Positions 21,696-31,748 are shown, counted from the first letter of the stretch. The stretch is DNA of 64,000 nucleotides from Jannaschia sp. W003 (GCF_025144335.1 NZ_CP083539.1:2791501-2855500); one strand, 5' to 3'. The notes: generated by a model from the letters alone, not told the origin. Numbers and translations: made by a program.

Positions 21696-22958
21696 ATGGC
21701 CCAAGGCAACTCCGGCGGCGACGGCAAGAACACCCTCTACTGCAGCTTCTGCGGCAAGTCGCAGCACGAGGTGCGCAAGCTGATCGCGGGACCGACCGTG
21801 TTCATCTGCGACGAGTGCGTCGAGCTGTGCATGGACATCATCCGCGAGGAGACCAAGCAGGCCGGCCTCAAGGCCTCCGACGGCACGCCCACGCCGCGCG
21901 ACATCTGCAAGGTGCTCGACGACTACGTGATCGGCCAGGAGCACGCCAAGCGCGTCCTCTCGGTCGCCGTGCACAACCACTACAAGCGCCTCGACCACTC
22001 CTCGAAGTCCGACATCGAGCTGGCCAAGTCGAACATCATGCTGATCGGCCCCACGGGCTGCGGCAAGACGCTGCTGGCCCAGACGCTGGCGCGCATCCTC
22101 GACGTGCCCTTCACCATGGCCGACGCGACCACGCTGACCGAGGCGGGCTACGTGGGCGAGGACGTCGAGAACATCATCCTCAAGCTGCTCCAGGCGTCCG
22201 AGTACAACGTTGAGCGCGCCCAGCGCGGCATCGTCTACATCGACGAGGTCGACAAGATCACCCGCAAGTCCGACAACCCCTCGATCACGCGGGACGTCTC
22301 GGGCGAGGGCGTGCAGCAGGCCCTGCTGAAGATCATGGAGGGCACGGTCGCGAGCGTTCCGCCGCAGGGCGGGCGCAAGCATCCCCAGCAGGAGTTCCTG
22401 CAGGTCGACACCACCAACATCCTGTTCGTCTGCGGCGGCGCCTTCGCCGGCCTCGACCGGATCATCGCCCAGCGCAACAAGGGGTCCTCCATGGGCTTCG
22501 GCGCCGAGGTGAAGGCCCCCGAGGAGCAGACCGTGGGCGAGTCCCTCAAGCAGCTCGAGCCCGAGGATCTCCTGAAGTTCGGCCTCATCCCCGAGTTCGT
22601 CGGCCGCCTGCCGGTGATCGCCACCCTGACGGACCTCGACGAGGACGCGCTGGTGACCATCCTCACCCAGCCCAAGAACGCCCTGGTCAAGCAGTACCAG
22701 CGCCTGTTCGAGTTGGAGGGCGTGCAGCTCACCTTCACCGACGACGCCCTGCGCGCCATCGCCAAGCGCGCCATCGAGCGCAAGACCGGCGCTCGCGGCC
22801 TGCGCTCCATCATGGAGGACATCCTGCTCGACACGATGTTCGACCTGCCGGGGCTGGAGACCGTCGAGGAGGTGGTCGTCAACGAGGAGGCCGCGCGCCG
22901 CGACGCCGCGCCGCTGCTGATCCACGCCGACAAGGCCGAGGAGAACGCCTCCGCCTGA
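21696..22958 (+). CDS. clpX: ATP-dependent Clp protease ATPase subunit ClpX
   Basis: AAA+ unfoldase that feeds tagged substrates to ClpP. The 420-residue product has an N-terminal C4 zinc domain (CSFCGK...CDECVELC), Walker A GPTGCGKT near residue 117, Walker [11 protein letters not shown], and the IGF-type ClpP-docking loop region, here read within [30 protein letters not shown] precedes the ATG. A strong hairpin terminator follows at 22986. Confidence 0.97.
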   Translation: MAQGNSGGDGKNTLYCSFCGKSQHEVRKLIAGPTVFICDECVELCMDIIREETKQAGLKASDGTPTPRDICKVLDDYVIGQEHAKRVLSVAVHNHYKRLDHSSKSDIELAKSNIMLIGPTGCGKTLLAQTLARILDVPFTMADATTLTEAGYVGEDVENIILKLLQASEYNVERAQRGIVYIDEVDKITRKSDNPSITRDVSGEGVQQALLKIMEGTVASVPPQGGRKHPQQEFLQVDTTNILFVCGGAFAGLDRIIAQRNKGSSMGFGAEVKAPEEQTVGESLKQLEPEDLLKFGLIPEFVGRLPVIATLTDLDEDALVTILTQPKNALVKQYQRLFELEGVQLTFTDDALRAIAKRAIERKTGARGLRSIMEDILLDTMFDLPGLETVEEVVVNEEAARRDAAPLLIHADKAEENASA

Positions 22959-22985
22959 CGGCGCGCCGCCCGCGGGACGGATCGC

Positions 22986-23012
22986 AAGGCCCCCGCCGCC
23001 CGCGGGGGCCTT
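22986..23012 (+). terminator. Intrinsic-type terminator after clpX
   Basis: Perfect 11-bp stem AAGGCCCCCGC/GCGGGGGCCTT around a 5-base loop, 28 bases after the clpX stop. The T-run is weak. Confidence 0.75.
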
Positions 23013-23115
23013 CGCTCGTCCGCAAGGCGCTTTTGCGTTGTGTTTCCGGGGTTTACGCGGATTCGAATCGTGCGCGCGCCCTCGCAATCGGCGCGCGCGG
23101 CCCTACCTCGACCCC

Positions 23116-24399
23116 ATGAGCCACGCTGCCGCAACCGACGGGCCGGACGCCCCTCGCCCCGACCCCGACGCGCCCGATCCGCTGTTCCCGCCCGCGCGCG
23201 CCGCCGGCCTCGCGCGGCTGGCGGCCTTCGTGCCGCGCGCCGGCGCGGACTACGCCGCGCGCCGCGGCGACGACGTGCCGGGGCACCCGCACGTCTCGAC
23301 CCTCTCGCCCTACCTGCGCCACCGCGCCGTGACCGAGGCCGAGGCCTGCGCCGCCATCGTCGCGCGCCACGGCCCGGAGGCGGCCGCCAAGGCCGTGGGC
23401 GAGTTGTGCTGGCGCACCTACTTCAAGGGCTGGCTGGAGCGCCGCCCCACGGTCTGGGACGCCTACCGCGCCGGGCTGGAGGCCGCCCGCCACCGTCTCG
23501 CCACCGAATCCGGCCTGCGCCGCGCCTGGGACGACGCCTGCCACGGGCGCACCGGCATCGCGCCGTTCGACCACTGGGCCGCCGAGATCGTGCGGACCGG
23601 CTACCTGCACAACCACGCCCGCATGTGGTTCGCCTCGATCTGGATGCACACCCTCGGCCTGCCGTGGGAGCTGGGCGCCGACCACTTCCTGCGCCACCTG
23701 CTCGATGGCGACCCGGCCTCGAACACCCTGAGCTGGCGCTGGGTCGGCGGGCTCCACACCCCCGGCAAGGTGTACCAGGCGCGCGCCGGCAACATCGCCC
23801 GCCACACCGGCGGCCGTTTCGACGCCGAGGCCCTCGGCCACCGCCTCGCCCCCCGCGCGGACGTCTCCGAAGGGCCCGCGAACCCCGCGCCCAGCCCCGT
23901 GCCCGAGGGCGGCGCGTGGCGGCCCAGCCCGCGCGCGGGCCTCCTCCTGCACGAGGACGATCTCCACCCCGACTTCCTCCTGCGAGATGGTCTGCGCCCC
24001 GTCGCCGCCGCGGCGCTGATCGCCCCCGAGGACCGCTCGCCCCTCGTGGTGTCCGACCGGGTGCGCCACTTCGCGCAGGCGCTGGCCGACGACGCGCTCG
24101 CCCGGCTCCCCGGGCCCGTCCGCCGCGCGGACGCGGCCACGGGCGACGTGGAGGCGGTGGTGCGCTGGGCCGCGGCCGAGCGGCTGGACCAGGTCGTCGC
24201 GCCCTACGCCCCCTGCGGGCCGCTGCGCACGAAGCTCGACCGGCTCGAGGCGCGCCTCGGCGTCCCCCTCGTGCGTGCGCTGCGCCCCTGGGACCGCGAC
24301 GCCTGGCCGGGCTGCACGGCGGGCTACTTCCGCTTCCGTGAGCGCATCCCCACCCTCGTGGAGACCGCGGCGCGTGAGGCCGGGCGCGGCGCGGCCTGA
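23116..24399 (+). CDS. Photolyase/cryptochrome-like flavoprotein with permuted domain order
   Basis: The 427-residue protein has the FAD-binding catalytic helical domain first (about residues 55-265): [10 protein letters not shown] (61-70), [30 protein letters not shown] (161-176), and the [10 protein letters not shown] block near 203-212. These are hallmarks of the photolyase FAD domain. Residues about 272-395 ([12 protein letters not shown]..., then DALARLPGP..., then [21 protein letters not shown]) look like the alpha/beta antenna domain that normally precedes it. No N-terminal antenna domain is encoded upstream. It probably binds FAD and may repair DNA or sense light. Confidence 0.75.
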   Translation: MSHAAATDGPDAPRPDPDAPDPLFPPARAAGLARLAAFVPRAGADYAARRGDDVPGHPHVSTLSPYLRHRAVTEAEACAAIVARHGPEAAAKAVGELCWRTYFKGWLERRPTVWDAYRAGLEAARHRLATESGLRRAWDDACHGRTGIAPFDHWAAEIVRTGYLHNHARMWFASIWMHTLGLPWELGADHFLRHLLDGDPASNTLSWRWVGGLHTPGKVYQARAGNIARHTGGRFDAEALGHRLAPRADVSEGPANPAPSPVPEGGAWRPSPRAGLLLHEDDLHPDFLLRDGLRPVAAAALIAPEDRSPLVVSDRVRHFAQALADDALARLPGPVRRADAATGDVEAVVRWAAAERLDQVVAPYAPCGPLRTKLDRLEARLGVPLVRALRPWDRDAWPGCTAGYFRFRERIPTLVETAAREAGRGAA

Positions 24400-24566
24400 T
24401 CCCGCCCCCGCGCCCCGGGCGCGATACGCAAAAGCCACATTCCCCCCGCGCCCGCCGCCCCGCGCCCTCGCGGCGGGGGTGACAGCGCGGCGGCGATTCG
24501 CTTACGCTGCCCGGACGGCAAGACCCGGCGAACGGGCGACCGAACAGGCAGAACACGGGGCATCGA

Positions 24567-25679
24567 GTGACGCAGGCATCCATCGCGAGCCGGGGGGCAA
24601 CGCCCTTCCGCATCCTATCCACCGTGGCCCTGGCCGCGCTCCTGGCGGGCTGCCAGGGGCTGCCCCTTCCCGGCGCCGACGCCACCCGCACCGCGCCCGC
24701 CACCGCGGGCAGCGCGGGCGGCACGCTCGTAGCCCGCGACGTGGAGGCCCCCGAGGTCTTCTCGGTCCAGGACCGCGCCCTGTGGGACGGGCGCCCCTCG
24801 CTCGGCGGCGTCTGGGTCGCCGCGCCGAACGTGCGCGACCCCGAGCGCATCATCATCCGCAACGCCGCGAACGGGAAGTCCGTGATCGGCGCCCTGTTCA
24901 AGCGCGAGCACGCCGGCGCCGGTCCCGCGCTGCAGCTCTCGTCGGATGCGGCCGCCGCGCTCGGCATCGCGGCGGGCCAGCCCGAGACGATCTCCGCGGT
25001 GGCGCTGCGCAAGCGCGAGGTGCCCGAGACCGTGGCCGACGCGTCCGAGGCGGTGCCCCCCGCCGCGGACACCGCCGCCACCGCCGCCGCGCCGGTGGTC
25101 GTCGCCACGGCGCTCGACGCCCCCGCTGCGCCGGCCGCCCCCGCCGTGCCCGCCGCCGCCGCTGCTGCCGCCGCCCCGATGGACCGCATCGCCGCCGCCG
25201 TGGCCGAGGTGGACGGCACCCCCACGCCCGCGCCCGCACCCGCGACCGTCCCCGCCGCCGCGGCGCCCGCCGAGCCCGCCGCCCCCTCGCTCGCCGAGCG
25301 CGTGCGCCGCGCCGTGGCCGCCACCGAGGCCGCCGAGGCGAAGGCCCGCGCGGAAGGCCGCGCCGTGGCCGCAGCGCCCCGGCCCACGGCGCCCGCGCCC
25401 GCCGCGCCGGTGCGCACCGCCTCGCTCGGCAGCGCCCCCTCGGCGATCCCGGAGCCCTACGTCCAGGTCGGGATCTTCAGCCAGGAGGAGAACGCCCGCA
25501 ACACCGCCGAGGCGTTCCGCCAGGCAGGCATCGTGCCCACGGTCCTCGAGGAGGAGAGCCGGGGCCGCGCCTTCTGGCGGGTGATCCTCGGGCCGTCCAC
25601 CTCCTCGGGCGACCGCGCCGCGGTGCTGCGCAAGGCCCGCGACCTCGGTTTCTCGGACGCCTACCCCGTCGGCGGCTAA
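24567..25679 (+). CDS. SPOR-domain lipoprotein
   Basis: The 370-residue envelope protein starts at a GTG. The N-terminus has a long signal with lipobox LLAGC near residue 29. A small folded domain (about 55-150, EVFSVQDRALWDGRPSLGGVW...) is followed by a long Ala/Pro-rich spacer (150-300) that could cross the peptidoglycan. A C-terminal SPOR domain (about 300-370: PYVQVGIFSQEENARNTAEAF, then GRAFWRVILGP) binds denuded glycan strands at division sites. It lies 38 bases before the D,D-carboxypeptidase gene, so both act on the cell wall from one transcript. Confidence 0.87.
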   Translation: MTQASIASRGATPFRILSTVALAALLAGCQGLPLPGADATRTAPATAGSAGGTLVARDVEAPEVFSVQDRALWDGRPSLGGVWVAAPNVRDPERIIIRNAANGKSVIGALFKREHAGAGPALQLSSDAAAALGIAAGQPETISAVALRKREVPETVADASEAVPPAADTAATAAAPVVVATALDAPAAPAAPAVPAAAAAAAAPMDRIAAAVAEVDGTPTPAPAPATVPAAAAPAEPAAPSLAERVRRAVAATEAAEAKARAEGRAVAAAPRPTAPAPAAPVRTASLGSAPSAIPEPYVQVGIFSQEENARNTAEAFRQAGIVPTVLEEESRGRAFWRVILGPSTSSGDRAAVLRKARDLGFSDAYPVGG

Positions 25680-25717
25680 GCTCCTATATGGGGCCGGAAC
25701 GAGAAGGGATCTCCACC

Positions 25718-26962
25718 ATGCACATGCCGACGATCGCCGCCCTGCTGGCCGCCGCCCTTCCCGCGGCGGCCTTCGCCCAGGCTTTCCAGACCCAGGCCAC
25801 CAGCGCCGTCGTGATCGACCACAACACCGGACAGGTGCTCCTGTCGGTGAACGCCGACGAGGCCCTGCCGCCGGCCTCCATGTCCAAGCTGATGACGCTG
25901 AACATGGTGTTCGAGGCGCTTCAGGACGGCCGCCTCCAGCTCGACGACGAGCTGCCCGTCAGCCCCGAGGCCGCGGCCTACGGCGGCTCCACCATGTTCC
26001 TCGACAGCCGCGACCGGGTCTCGGTCGAGGACCTGATCCGCGGCGTGGTGGTCCTGTCGGGCAACGACGCCAGCGCCGCCCTCGCCGAGGCCCTCAGCCC
26101 CGACGGCACCGAGCGCGGCTTCGCGCGCATGATGACCGAGCGCGGGCGCGAGCTGGGCATGACCAACTCCACCTTCAAGAACTCCAACGGCTGGCCCGCC
26201 GAGGGCCACCTGATGTCGATGCACGACCTCGCCCTGCTGGCCGAGCGCCTCGTCACCGAGTTCCCCGAGTACTACCCCTACTTCGCCGAGACCGAGTTCG
26301 AGTTCGACGGCCGCTCGCCCTCGAACCGCTACAACCGCAACCCGCTCCTGAAGCTCGACATCGGCGCCGACGGCCTCAAGACCGGCCACACCGAGGCCGC
26401 GGGCTACGGCCTCGTGGGCTCCGCCGTGCAGGACGACCGCCGCGTCACCTTCGTGATCTCGGGCCTGACCAGCGAGCGCGAGCGCGCCGAGGAGTCCGAG
26501 CGCATCGTCAACTGGGCCTTCCGCCAGTTCGCCGAGACCACCCTGTTCGAGGACCAGTCGCCCGTTATCGAGGCCGAGGTCTTCATGGGCGAGAGCGCCA
26601 CCGTGCCCCTGCGCCCCGCCGAGGAGCTGACCATGCTCCTGCCCCGCGTGGGCGGCGACCAGCTCACGGGCGAGATCAGCTACGACGGCCCCCTCGTGGC
26701 CCCGATCGCGGCGGGCACGCAGGTGGCGACGCTGACCCTCAAGCACCCCGACCTCGCGCCGTGGTCGGTGCCGCTGGTCACCGCCGCGGACGTCGCCCGC
26801 GCCGGCCCCCTGCGCCGCATCCAGATCGCCGGCGGCACCGTCGCGGGCCGCCTGATCGGCGAGGCCATGAGCCGCCTCGAGGGCGACGGCGAGACCGAGG
26901 TCCCCGTCGAGGTCGACACCCGGACCGACGAGGTCGAGACGGTCGAGCCCGCCGACGGCTGA
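25718..26962 (+). CDS. dac: D-alanyl-D-alanine carboxypeptidase (penicillin-binding protein 5/6 family)
   Basis: Trims the terminal D-alanine of peptidoglycan stem peptides in the periplasm. The 414-residue product has a cleavable signal (to about residue 20, AFA|Q), active-site SMSK (54-57), SGND near 114 and KTGHT near 220, all three PBP motifs. A C-terminal beta-rich domain (about 280-385) and a Glu-rich tail follow; a C-terminal amphipathic membrane anchor is not obvious. Coupled with the SPOR lipoprotein upstream. Confidence 0.93.
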   Translation: MHMPTIAALLAAALPAAAFAQAFQTQATSAVVIDHNTGQVLLSVNADEALPPASMSKLMTLNMVFEALQDGRLQLDDELPVSPEAAAYGGSTMFLDSRDRVSVEDLIRGVVVLSGNDASAALAEALSPDGTERGFARMMTERGRELGMTNSTFKNSNGWPAEGHLMSMHDLALLAERLVTEFPEYYPYFAETEFEFDGRSPSNRYNRNPLLKLDIGADGLKTGHTEAAGYGLVGSAVQDDRRVTFVISGLTSERERAEESERIVNWAFRQFAETTLFEDQSPVIEAEVFMGESATVPLRPAEELTMLLPRVGGDQLTGEISYDGPLVAPIAAGTQVATLTLKHPDLAPWSVPLVTAADVARAGPLRRIQIAGGTVAGRLIGEAMSRLEGDGETEVPVEVDTRTDEVETVEPADG

Positions 26963-26975
26963 TCCCGCGGCGCAC

Positions 26976-27052
26976 GCCCCGGCCCCGCGCCGGGGCTCCG
27001 CCCCCACCAGCGCTCCGCCCCTCAGCGGCACCCCGGCCCGGGTCCGGGGCGC
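26976..27052. repeat. Dispersed hairpin-bounded repeat, copy 2 (short, diverged)
   Basis: Hairpin CCCCGGC/GCCGGGG at 26977-26995 and a second with arms CCCCGG/CCGGGG at 27031-27049, in the gap before tmk. The central part is shorter than in other copies. Confidence 0.5.
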
Positions 27053-27107
27053 GCCGCCCGCCATCCCGCGCCTCGCCCCCGCCGCCCGCCCCTGCTAGGC
27101 CCGCCCC

Positions 27108-27704
27108 ATGTTCATCTCGCTCGAAGGCATCGACGGCTGCGGCAAGTCCACCCAGGCCCGCCTGCTCGCCGAGGCCCTGCGCGCCCGGGGCCGCGAGGTC
27201 GTGCTCACCCGCGAGCCGGGCGGCGCCCCCGGCGCCGAGGCGATCCGCCGGCTCCTGGTCGAAGGCGCGCCCGATCGCTGGTCCCCCGAGACCGAGGCGC
27301 TCCTGTTCACCGCCGCCCGCCGCGACCACCTGGAGCGCACCGTGGAGCCCGCCCTTGCGCGCGGCGCCACCGTGGTCACCGACCGCTTCGCCGACTCCAC
27401 GCGCGTCTACCAGGGCGCGACGCGCGGCGACCTGCGCGCCTTCGTGGACGCCCTCCACGACCTGGCCATCGCCCGCGAGCCCGACCGCACCCTCGTGCTC
27501 GACTTGGACCCTGCCGCCGCCCACGCCCGCGCCGCGGGCCGCGGCGGCGCCGAGGACCGCTTCGAGGAGTTCGGCCTCGCCTTCCAACAGGCGTTGCGCA
27601 CTGGCTTCCTCCGCCTCGCCGAGACCGCCCCCGCGCGCGTCCGCGTGGTGGACGCGGCGGGCGACGCGGACGCCGTCCACGCCCGCGTGATGGCCGCGCT
27701 GTGA
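27108..27704 (+). CDS. tmk: Thymidylate kinase
   Basis: Phosphorylates dTMP to dTDP for DNA synthesis. The 198-residue product has the P-loop GIDGCGKST at residues 7-15, TREPGG (the DR/E-type thymidine site), TDRFADSTRVYQG and a lid region RGGAEDRFEEF. The first base of its stop codon region overlaps the GTG start of holB, a translationally coupled pair. Confidence 0.95.
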   Translation: MFISLEGIDGCGKSTQARLLAEALRARGREVVLTREPGGAPGAEAIRRLLVEGAPDRWSPETEALLFTAARRDHLERTVEPALARGATVVTDRFADSTRVYQGATRGDLRAFVDALHDLAIAREPDRTLVLDLDPAAAHARAAGRGGAEDRFEEFGLAFQQALRTGFLRLAETAPARVRVVDAAGDADAVHARVMAAL

Positions 27705-28762
27705 CCGAGCCGCTCGAAGCCGACCGCCTCGGCGAGGCCCCGCACCCGCGCCACACCGCGCGCCTCATCGGGCAGGAGGACGCCGAGCGCGCCTTCCTCG
27801 CCGCCTGGAACGGCGGCCGCCCCCACCACGCCTGGCTGCTCGCCGGCCCGCGCGGCGTCGGCAAGGCCACCCTCGCCTGGCGCATCGCGCGGTTCCTCCT
27901 CACCGATCCGCCCCGCCCCGCGGACACGCTGGAGCCGGGCGACCACCCCGACCTCGCCCGCATCCGCGCCCTGTCCGAGCCGCGCCTCCTCCTGCTCCGC
28001 CGCCCCTGGGACGAGAAGCGCGGCCGCCTGCGCGCCGAGATCACCGTGGACGAGGCCCGCCGCCTCGACCCCTTCCTCGGCCTGTCCGCGGACGGCCATC
28101 GCGCCGTGATCGTGGACGACGCCGACGCGTTGAACCGCTCCGCCGCGAACGCGATCCTGAAGCTCCTGGAGGAGCCGCCCGCCCGCACCACGTTCTTCCT
28201 GGTCTCGCACCAGCCCGCGCGCCTCCTGCCCACCATCCGCTCGCGCTGCCGCACCCTGCGGCTCGCCCCCCTCGACCCGCCCGGCCTCCTGGAGGCGGTG
28301 CGCGCCACCGGCGCCGCCGACCCCGACCCGGCGCTGGCCGCCCTCGCCGAAGGCTCCGTGGGTGCCGCCATCGCCCTCGCCGGGGGCGCCGCCGAGACCT
28401 ACGCCGCGCTCGTGCGCCTGTTCTCGGCCCCGCCCATGGACCGGGCCGACGCCCGCCGCCTCGCTGACGCCCACGCGGGCCGGGGCGGGGCCGAGCGCCT
28501 CGCCGGAACCCTCGACGCGATCCAGCGCCTCCTCCATCGCGCCGCCCGCGCGGGCCTCCTCGGCCCGCCCCCCGAGGCCGTGGCCGGCGAGGCCGCCACG
28601 CTCCGCCGCCTCGCCCCCCACGACGCCGCCGCGCGCCTCTGGGCCGAGCGCGCGCAATGGCTGGAGCGCCGCGCCGCCCACGCCGCCGGCGTCAACGTCG
28701 ACCCCGCCGCCATCGTCTGGGACCAGCTCGCCGCCGTGGACGAGACCGCGCGCGCCCTGTGA
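27701..28762 (+). CDS. holB: DNA polymerase III delta' subunit
   Basis: Clamp-loader subunit of the replicative polymerase. The 353-residue product has the AAA+ fold: a Walker A-like AGPRGVGKATLAWRIARFLL near 46-64, VIVDDADALNRSAANAILKLLEEPP (Walker B/sensor region) and a sensor-like SRCRTLRLAPL. The GTG start overlaps the tmk stop (GTGA). The tmk-holB-tatD order is widely conserved in proteobacteria, which supports the call. Confidence 0.93.
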   Translation: MTEPLEADRLGEAPHPRHTARLIGQEDAERAFLAAWNGGRPHHAWLLAGPRGVGKATLAWRIARFLLTDPPRPADTLEPGDHPDLARIRALSEPRLLLLRRPWDEKRGRLRAEITVDEARRLDPFLGLSADGHRAVIVDDADALNRSAANAILKLLEEPPARTTFFLVSHQPARLLPTIRSRCRTLRLAPLDPPGLLEAVRATGAADPDPALAALAEGSVGAAIALAGGAAETYAALVRLFSAPPMDRADARRLADAHAGRGGAERLAGTLDAIQRLLHRAARAGLLGPPPEAVAGEAATLRRLAPHDAAARLWAERAQWLERRAAHAAGVNVDPAAIVWDQLAAVDETARAL

Positions 28763-28799
28763 CTTGCGCGCGCGGCCCCCGCGCCATAGCTCGGCGCCC

Positions 28800-29579
28800 A
28801 TGCAACTCACCGACAGCCACTGCCACCTCGACTTCCCGCAGTTCGAGGGCGAGATCGACGCCCTTATCTCCCGCGCCTCGGATGCCGGGGTCCACCGCAT
28901 GGTGACGATCTGCACGAAGCTCCGGCAGGCTCCGCAGGTGCGCGCCCTCGCCGACGCCCATGCCCCCGTGTTCTGGGCCGCCGGCACCCACCCCATGAGC
29001 GTGGCCGACGAGCCCATGGCCACCGTGGAGGCACTGGAGGCGCTGGCCGCCCACCCCAAGATGGTCGCCATCGGCGAGACCGGCCTCGACTACCACTACA
29101 CCGAGGACTCGAAGGCCCAGCAGCAGGAGAGCCTGCGGATCCACATCGAGGCCGCGCGCCGCACCGCGCTGCCCCTCGTGATCCACGCCCGCGACGCCGA
29201 CGCCGACATGGCCCGCATCCTCGCCGAGGAGCACCGCGCCGGCCCCTACTCTTGCGTCATGCACTGCTTCTCGTCCTCGCGCGCCCTCGCCGAGGCGGCC
29301 CTCGACCTGGGCTTCTACCTCTCCATGTCCGGCATCGCCGCCTTCCCCCGCTCCGCGGACCTGCGGGCGATCTTCGCGGACGCGCCGCTCGACCGGATCG
29401 TGGTCGAGACCGACAGCCCCTACCTCGCCCCGCCCCCGCACCGGGGCAGGCGCAACGAGCCCGCCTTCGTGGCGCACACGGCGGCGGTCGGCGCCGAGGT
29501 GTTCGGCCTCGCGCCGGACGCCTTCGCCGAGGCCACCGAGCGCAACGTCGAGCGCCTGTTCCCGAAGCTGGTGGCCTGA
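28800..29579 (+). CDS. tatD: TatD-family metal-dependent hydrolase
   Basis: Metal-dependent nuclease/hydrolase of 259 residues with a TIM-barrel amidohydrolase-like fold. Metal ligands are visible in DSHCHLDFPQF (HxH near the N-terminus), the Glu in IGETGLDYHY, LPLVIHARDAD, MHCFSSS and VVETDSPYLAPPPHRGRRNEP. Members act as 3'-5' exonucleases and D-aminoacyl-tRNA deacylases. It is third in the tmk-holB-tatD cluster, 37 bases after holB. Confidence 0.92.
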   Translation: MQLTDSHCHLDFPQFEGEIDALISRASDAGVHRMVTICTKLRQAPQVRALADAHAPVFWAAGTHPMSVADEPMATVEALEALAAHPKMVAIGETGLDYHYTEDSKAQQQESLRIHIEAARRTALPLVIHARDADADMARILAEEHRAGPYSCVMHCFSSSRALAEAALDLGFYLSMSGIAAFPRSADLRAIFADAPLDRIVVETDSPYLAPPPHRGRRNEPAFVAHTAAVGAEVFGLAPDAFAEATERNVERLFPKLVA

Positions 29580-29885
29580 GGCGACGCGCCCCTTCCAAAG
29601 AGACCGCCCCGCCCCGGCCCTGCGCCGGGGCCTCCACCAACCACCGTCTCTGTTCCTGCGGAGCGGAGCGCCCCGGCAGCCACGCACCCCAAGGCCGCGC
29701 CCGATCCCAGACCTAATCACCACCCCACCCGGAGACCCCGGCGCGAGGCCGGGGCGGGACGCACCGAGCCTCACCCCCGGCGACCCCGCTGGTGCGGGGC
29801 CGCGCAAGGGGCTGAGCGAATGCCACTGGCATCCGCTCCGAGCCGCCCCTTGCCCCTCCTTCCCCTTCGCCGCATGTAGCCCCCC
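29580..29885. repeat. 306-bp intergenic stretch with dispersed hairpin repeat, copy 3
   Basis: No gene is seen here. From 29607 to 29760 it holds a composite repeat bounded by hairpins CCCCGGC/GCCGGGG at 29612-29630 and 29736-29754. The remaining 125 bases up to the MBL gene show no recognisable signal. Confidence 0.6.
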
Positions 29886-30686
29886 ATGGCCACGCTGCGC
29901 TTCACGATCCTCGGTTGCGGCTCGTCGGGCGGCGTGCCGCGCCTCGGCGGGCACTGGGGCGACTGCGACCCCGCCGACCCCCGCAACCGCCGCCGCCGCT
30001 GCTCCCTCCTTGTCGAGCGTGTCACCGACGCCGGCACCACCCGCGTCCTCGTGGACACCTCGCCCGACATGCGCGAGCAGCTCCTCGCCGCCGGCGTGGG
30101 CGAGCTCGACGGCGTGGTCTGGACCCACCCCCACGCCGACCACGTCCACGGCATCGACGACCTGCGGATGATCGCCTTCAACCGCCGCCGGCGCCTCGAC
30201 GTCTGGGCCGACGAGCCCACCTTCGACGCCCTGCGCACCCGCTTCGGCTACGCCTTCGAGACCCCCCCCGGCTCCTCCTACCCGCCCATCCTCGACCGCC
30301 ACCCTCTCGACGGCGCGGTGGGCATCGAGGGCCCCGGCGGCACGGTCACCGTGAACCCCATCCCTGTGGACCACGGCAACATCCCCGCCCTCGGGCTGCG
30401 CATCGGCGACCTCGCCTACATGCCCGACGTGAACGAGATCCCCGAGGGCGCCGAATGGCTGCTCGGCGGCCTCGAGGTCTGGATCCTCGACGCCCTGCGC
30501 CGCACGCCCCACCCCTCGCACCTCTCGCTCGGAGAGGCGCTCGCGTGGATCGAGCGCATCGCCCCCCGCCGCGCGGTGCTCACCAACATGCACGTGGACC
30601 TCGACTGGAAGACGGTCGACGCCGAGACGCCCGGCCACGTCACGCCCGCCTTCGACGGCATGGTGATCGAGCTGCCGGATGGGTGA
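29886..30686 (+). CDS. MBL-fold metallohydrolase (PhnP/RNase Z-like)
   Basis: The 266-residue cytosolic metallo-beta-lactamase-fold enzyme begins with ILGCGSSGGVPRLGGHWGDCD, a start typical of the PhnP-like cyclic phosphodiesterase group. The dinuclear metal motif is HPHADHVHGIDD near residues 81-92, with further ligands in PVDHGN and NMHVDLD. It follows the tmk-holB-tatD cluster, as in related genomes. The natural substrate is not clear. Confidence 0.85.
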   Translation: MATLRFTILGCGSSGGVPRLGGHWGDCDPADPRNRRRRCSLLVERVTDAGTTRVLVDTSPDMREQLLAAGVGELDGVVWTHPHADHVHGIDDLRMIAFNRRRRLDVWADEPTFDALRTRFGYAFETPPGSSYPPILDRHPLDGAVGIEGPGGTVTVNPIPVDHGNIPALGLRIGDLAYMPDVNEIPEGAEWLLGGLEVWILDALRRTPHPSHLSLGEALAWIERIAPRRAVLTNMHVDLDWKTVDAETPGHVTPAFDGMVIELPDG

Positions 30687-30744
30687 GGTGGGGGCTCCGC
30701 CCCCGCTCGCTGCGCTCCGTCCGGGGCTTCGCCCGTCCGCAGGC

Positions 30745-30767
30745 GGATCGGTCCACCGGACCGATCC
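30745..30767. repeat. Palindrome GGATCGGTCC-N3-GGACCGATCC, copy 1
   Basis: Perfect 10-bp arms around ACC, in the 135-bp gap before the AEC carrier gene. Identical arms recur at 34316-34338 and 63480-63502. Confidence 0.75.
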
Positions 30768-30821
30768 CGAGGAGCCTGCGGCCCCCCCGAGGTACCTGCG
30801 GAGCAGAGACAAGGGACGCCC

Positions 30822-31748
30822 GTGCTCGCCGTCCTGAGCGTCGTCGCGCCCGTGTTCGTTCTGATCGGCGCCGGCTACGTCGCCGTCTGGCGGGGGTTCT
30901 TCACCGCCCCGCAGGTGGACGGGCTGATGGCCTTCACCCAGCGCTTCGCGATCCCCTGCCTCCTGCTCCTCGCCATGGCGCGGCTCGACCTCGCGGCGGG
31001 CTTCGACTGGCGGCTCCTCGTCGCCTACTACTCCGGCAGCCTCCTGTGCTTCGCCGCCGGCGTCGCCGGCATGCGCCTGTGGCTGCGGCGCGGGGCCGAG
31101 GACGCCGTGGCCGTGGGCTTCGCCGCCATGTTCGCCAACACCGTGCTGCTCGGCCTGCCCATCGCCGAGCGCGCCTATGGGGAGGACGCCCTCGCCCCGA
31201 TCTTCGCCATCGTCGCCCTCCACGCGGCCTTCTGCTACCTCGTGGGCGTCTCGGCGATGGAGGCGGTGCGCGCGGGCGGCGCGGGGCTCTCGGGCGGGGT
31301 GCGCGCCGTCGCCCGCTCCATGTCGCGCAACCCGCTGATGATCGGCGTGGCCCTGGGCCTCGCCGTCAACCTCTCGGGCCTGCCCCTCCCTTACGTGCTG
31401 GAGCAGCCCCTCCAGCTCGCCGCCACCGCGGCCCTGCCCGCTGCCCTGTTCGGGCTGGGGGGCGTGCTGGTCCAGTACCGCCCCGAGGGCGACTGGCGCG
31501 GGATCGCGCTCTGCGTCGGCATCGCGCTCCTCCTCCACCCCGCCTGGACCTTCGCCATGGGCCGCCTGCTGCAACTGCCCGAGGACGCCTTCCGCGCCGC
31601 CGTGCTGACCGCCGCCATGGCGCCGGGCGTCAACAGCTACCTCTTCGCCGCCATGCACGGGCGCGCGGTGCGCATCAGCGCCTCGTCGGTCCTGATCGGC
31701 ACGGCGGCGTCGGTGGTGACGGTGTCGGGCTGGCTCCTGGTCCTCTAG
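30822..31748 (+). CDS. AEC-family (auxin efflux carrier-like) transporter
   Basis: The 308-residue integral inner-membrane protein has about eight to ten hydrophobic segments arranged as two halves. It starts at GTG (MLAVLSVVAPVFVLIGAGYV). The family features include AIPCLLLLAMA in the first half and NTVLLGLPIAERAYG in the middle, where a discontinuous helix is expected. Bacterial members export malate, malonate or other small acids; the substrate here cannot be read. It is convergent with the transglycosylase gene, six bases apart. Confidence 0.85.
   Translation: MLAVLSVVAPVFVLIGAGYVAVWRGFFTAPQVDGLMAFTQRFAIPCLLLLAMARLDLAAGFDWRLLVAYYSGSLLCFAAGVAGMRLWLRRGAEDAVAVGFAAMFANTVLLGLPIAERAYGEDALAPIFAIVALHAAFCYLVGVSAMEAVRAGGAGLSGGVRAVARSMSRNPLMIGVALGLAVNLSGLPLPYVLEQPLQLAATAALPAALFGLGGVLVQYRPEGDWRGIALCVGIALLLHPAWTFAMGRLLQLPEDAFRAAVLTAAMAPGVNSYLFAAMHGRAVRISASSVLIGTAASVVTVSGWLLVL

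Noticed and set aside
28692..31658. Open frame of almost 1,000 codons on the minus strand
   Set aside because: Runs opposite tatD, the MBL gene and the AEC carrier gene, all with clear motifs; low-complexity translation.
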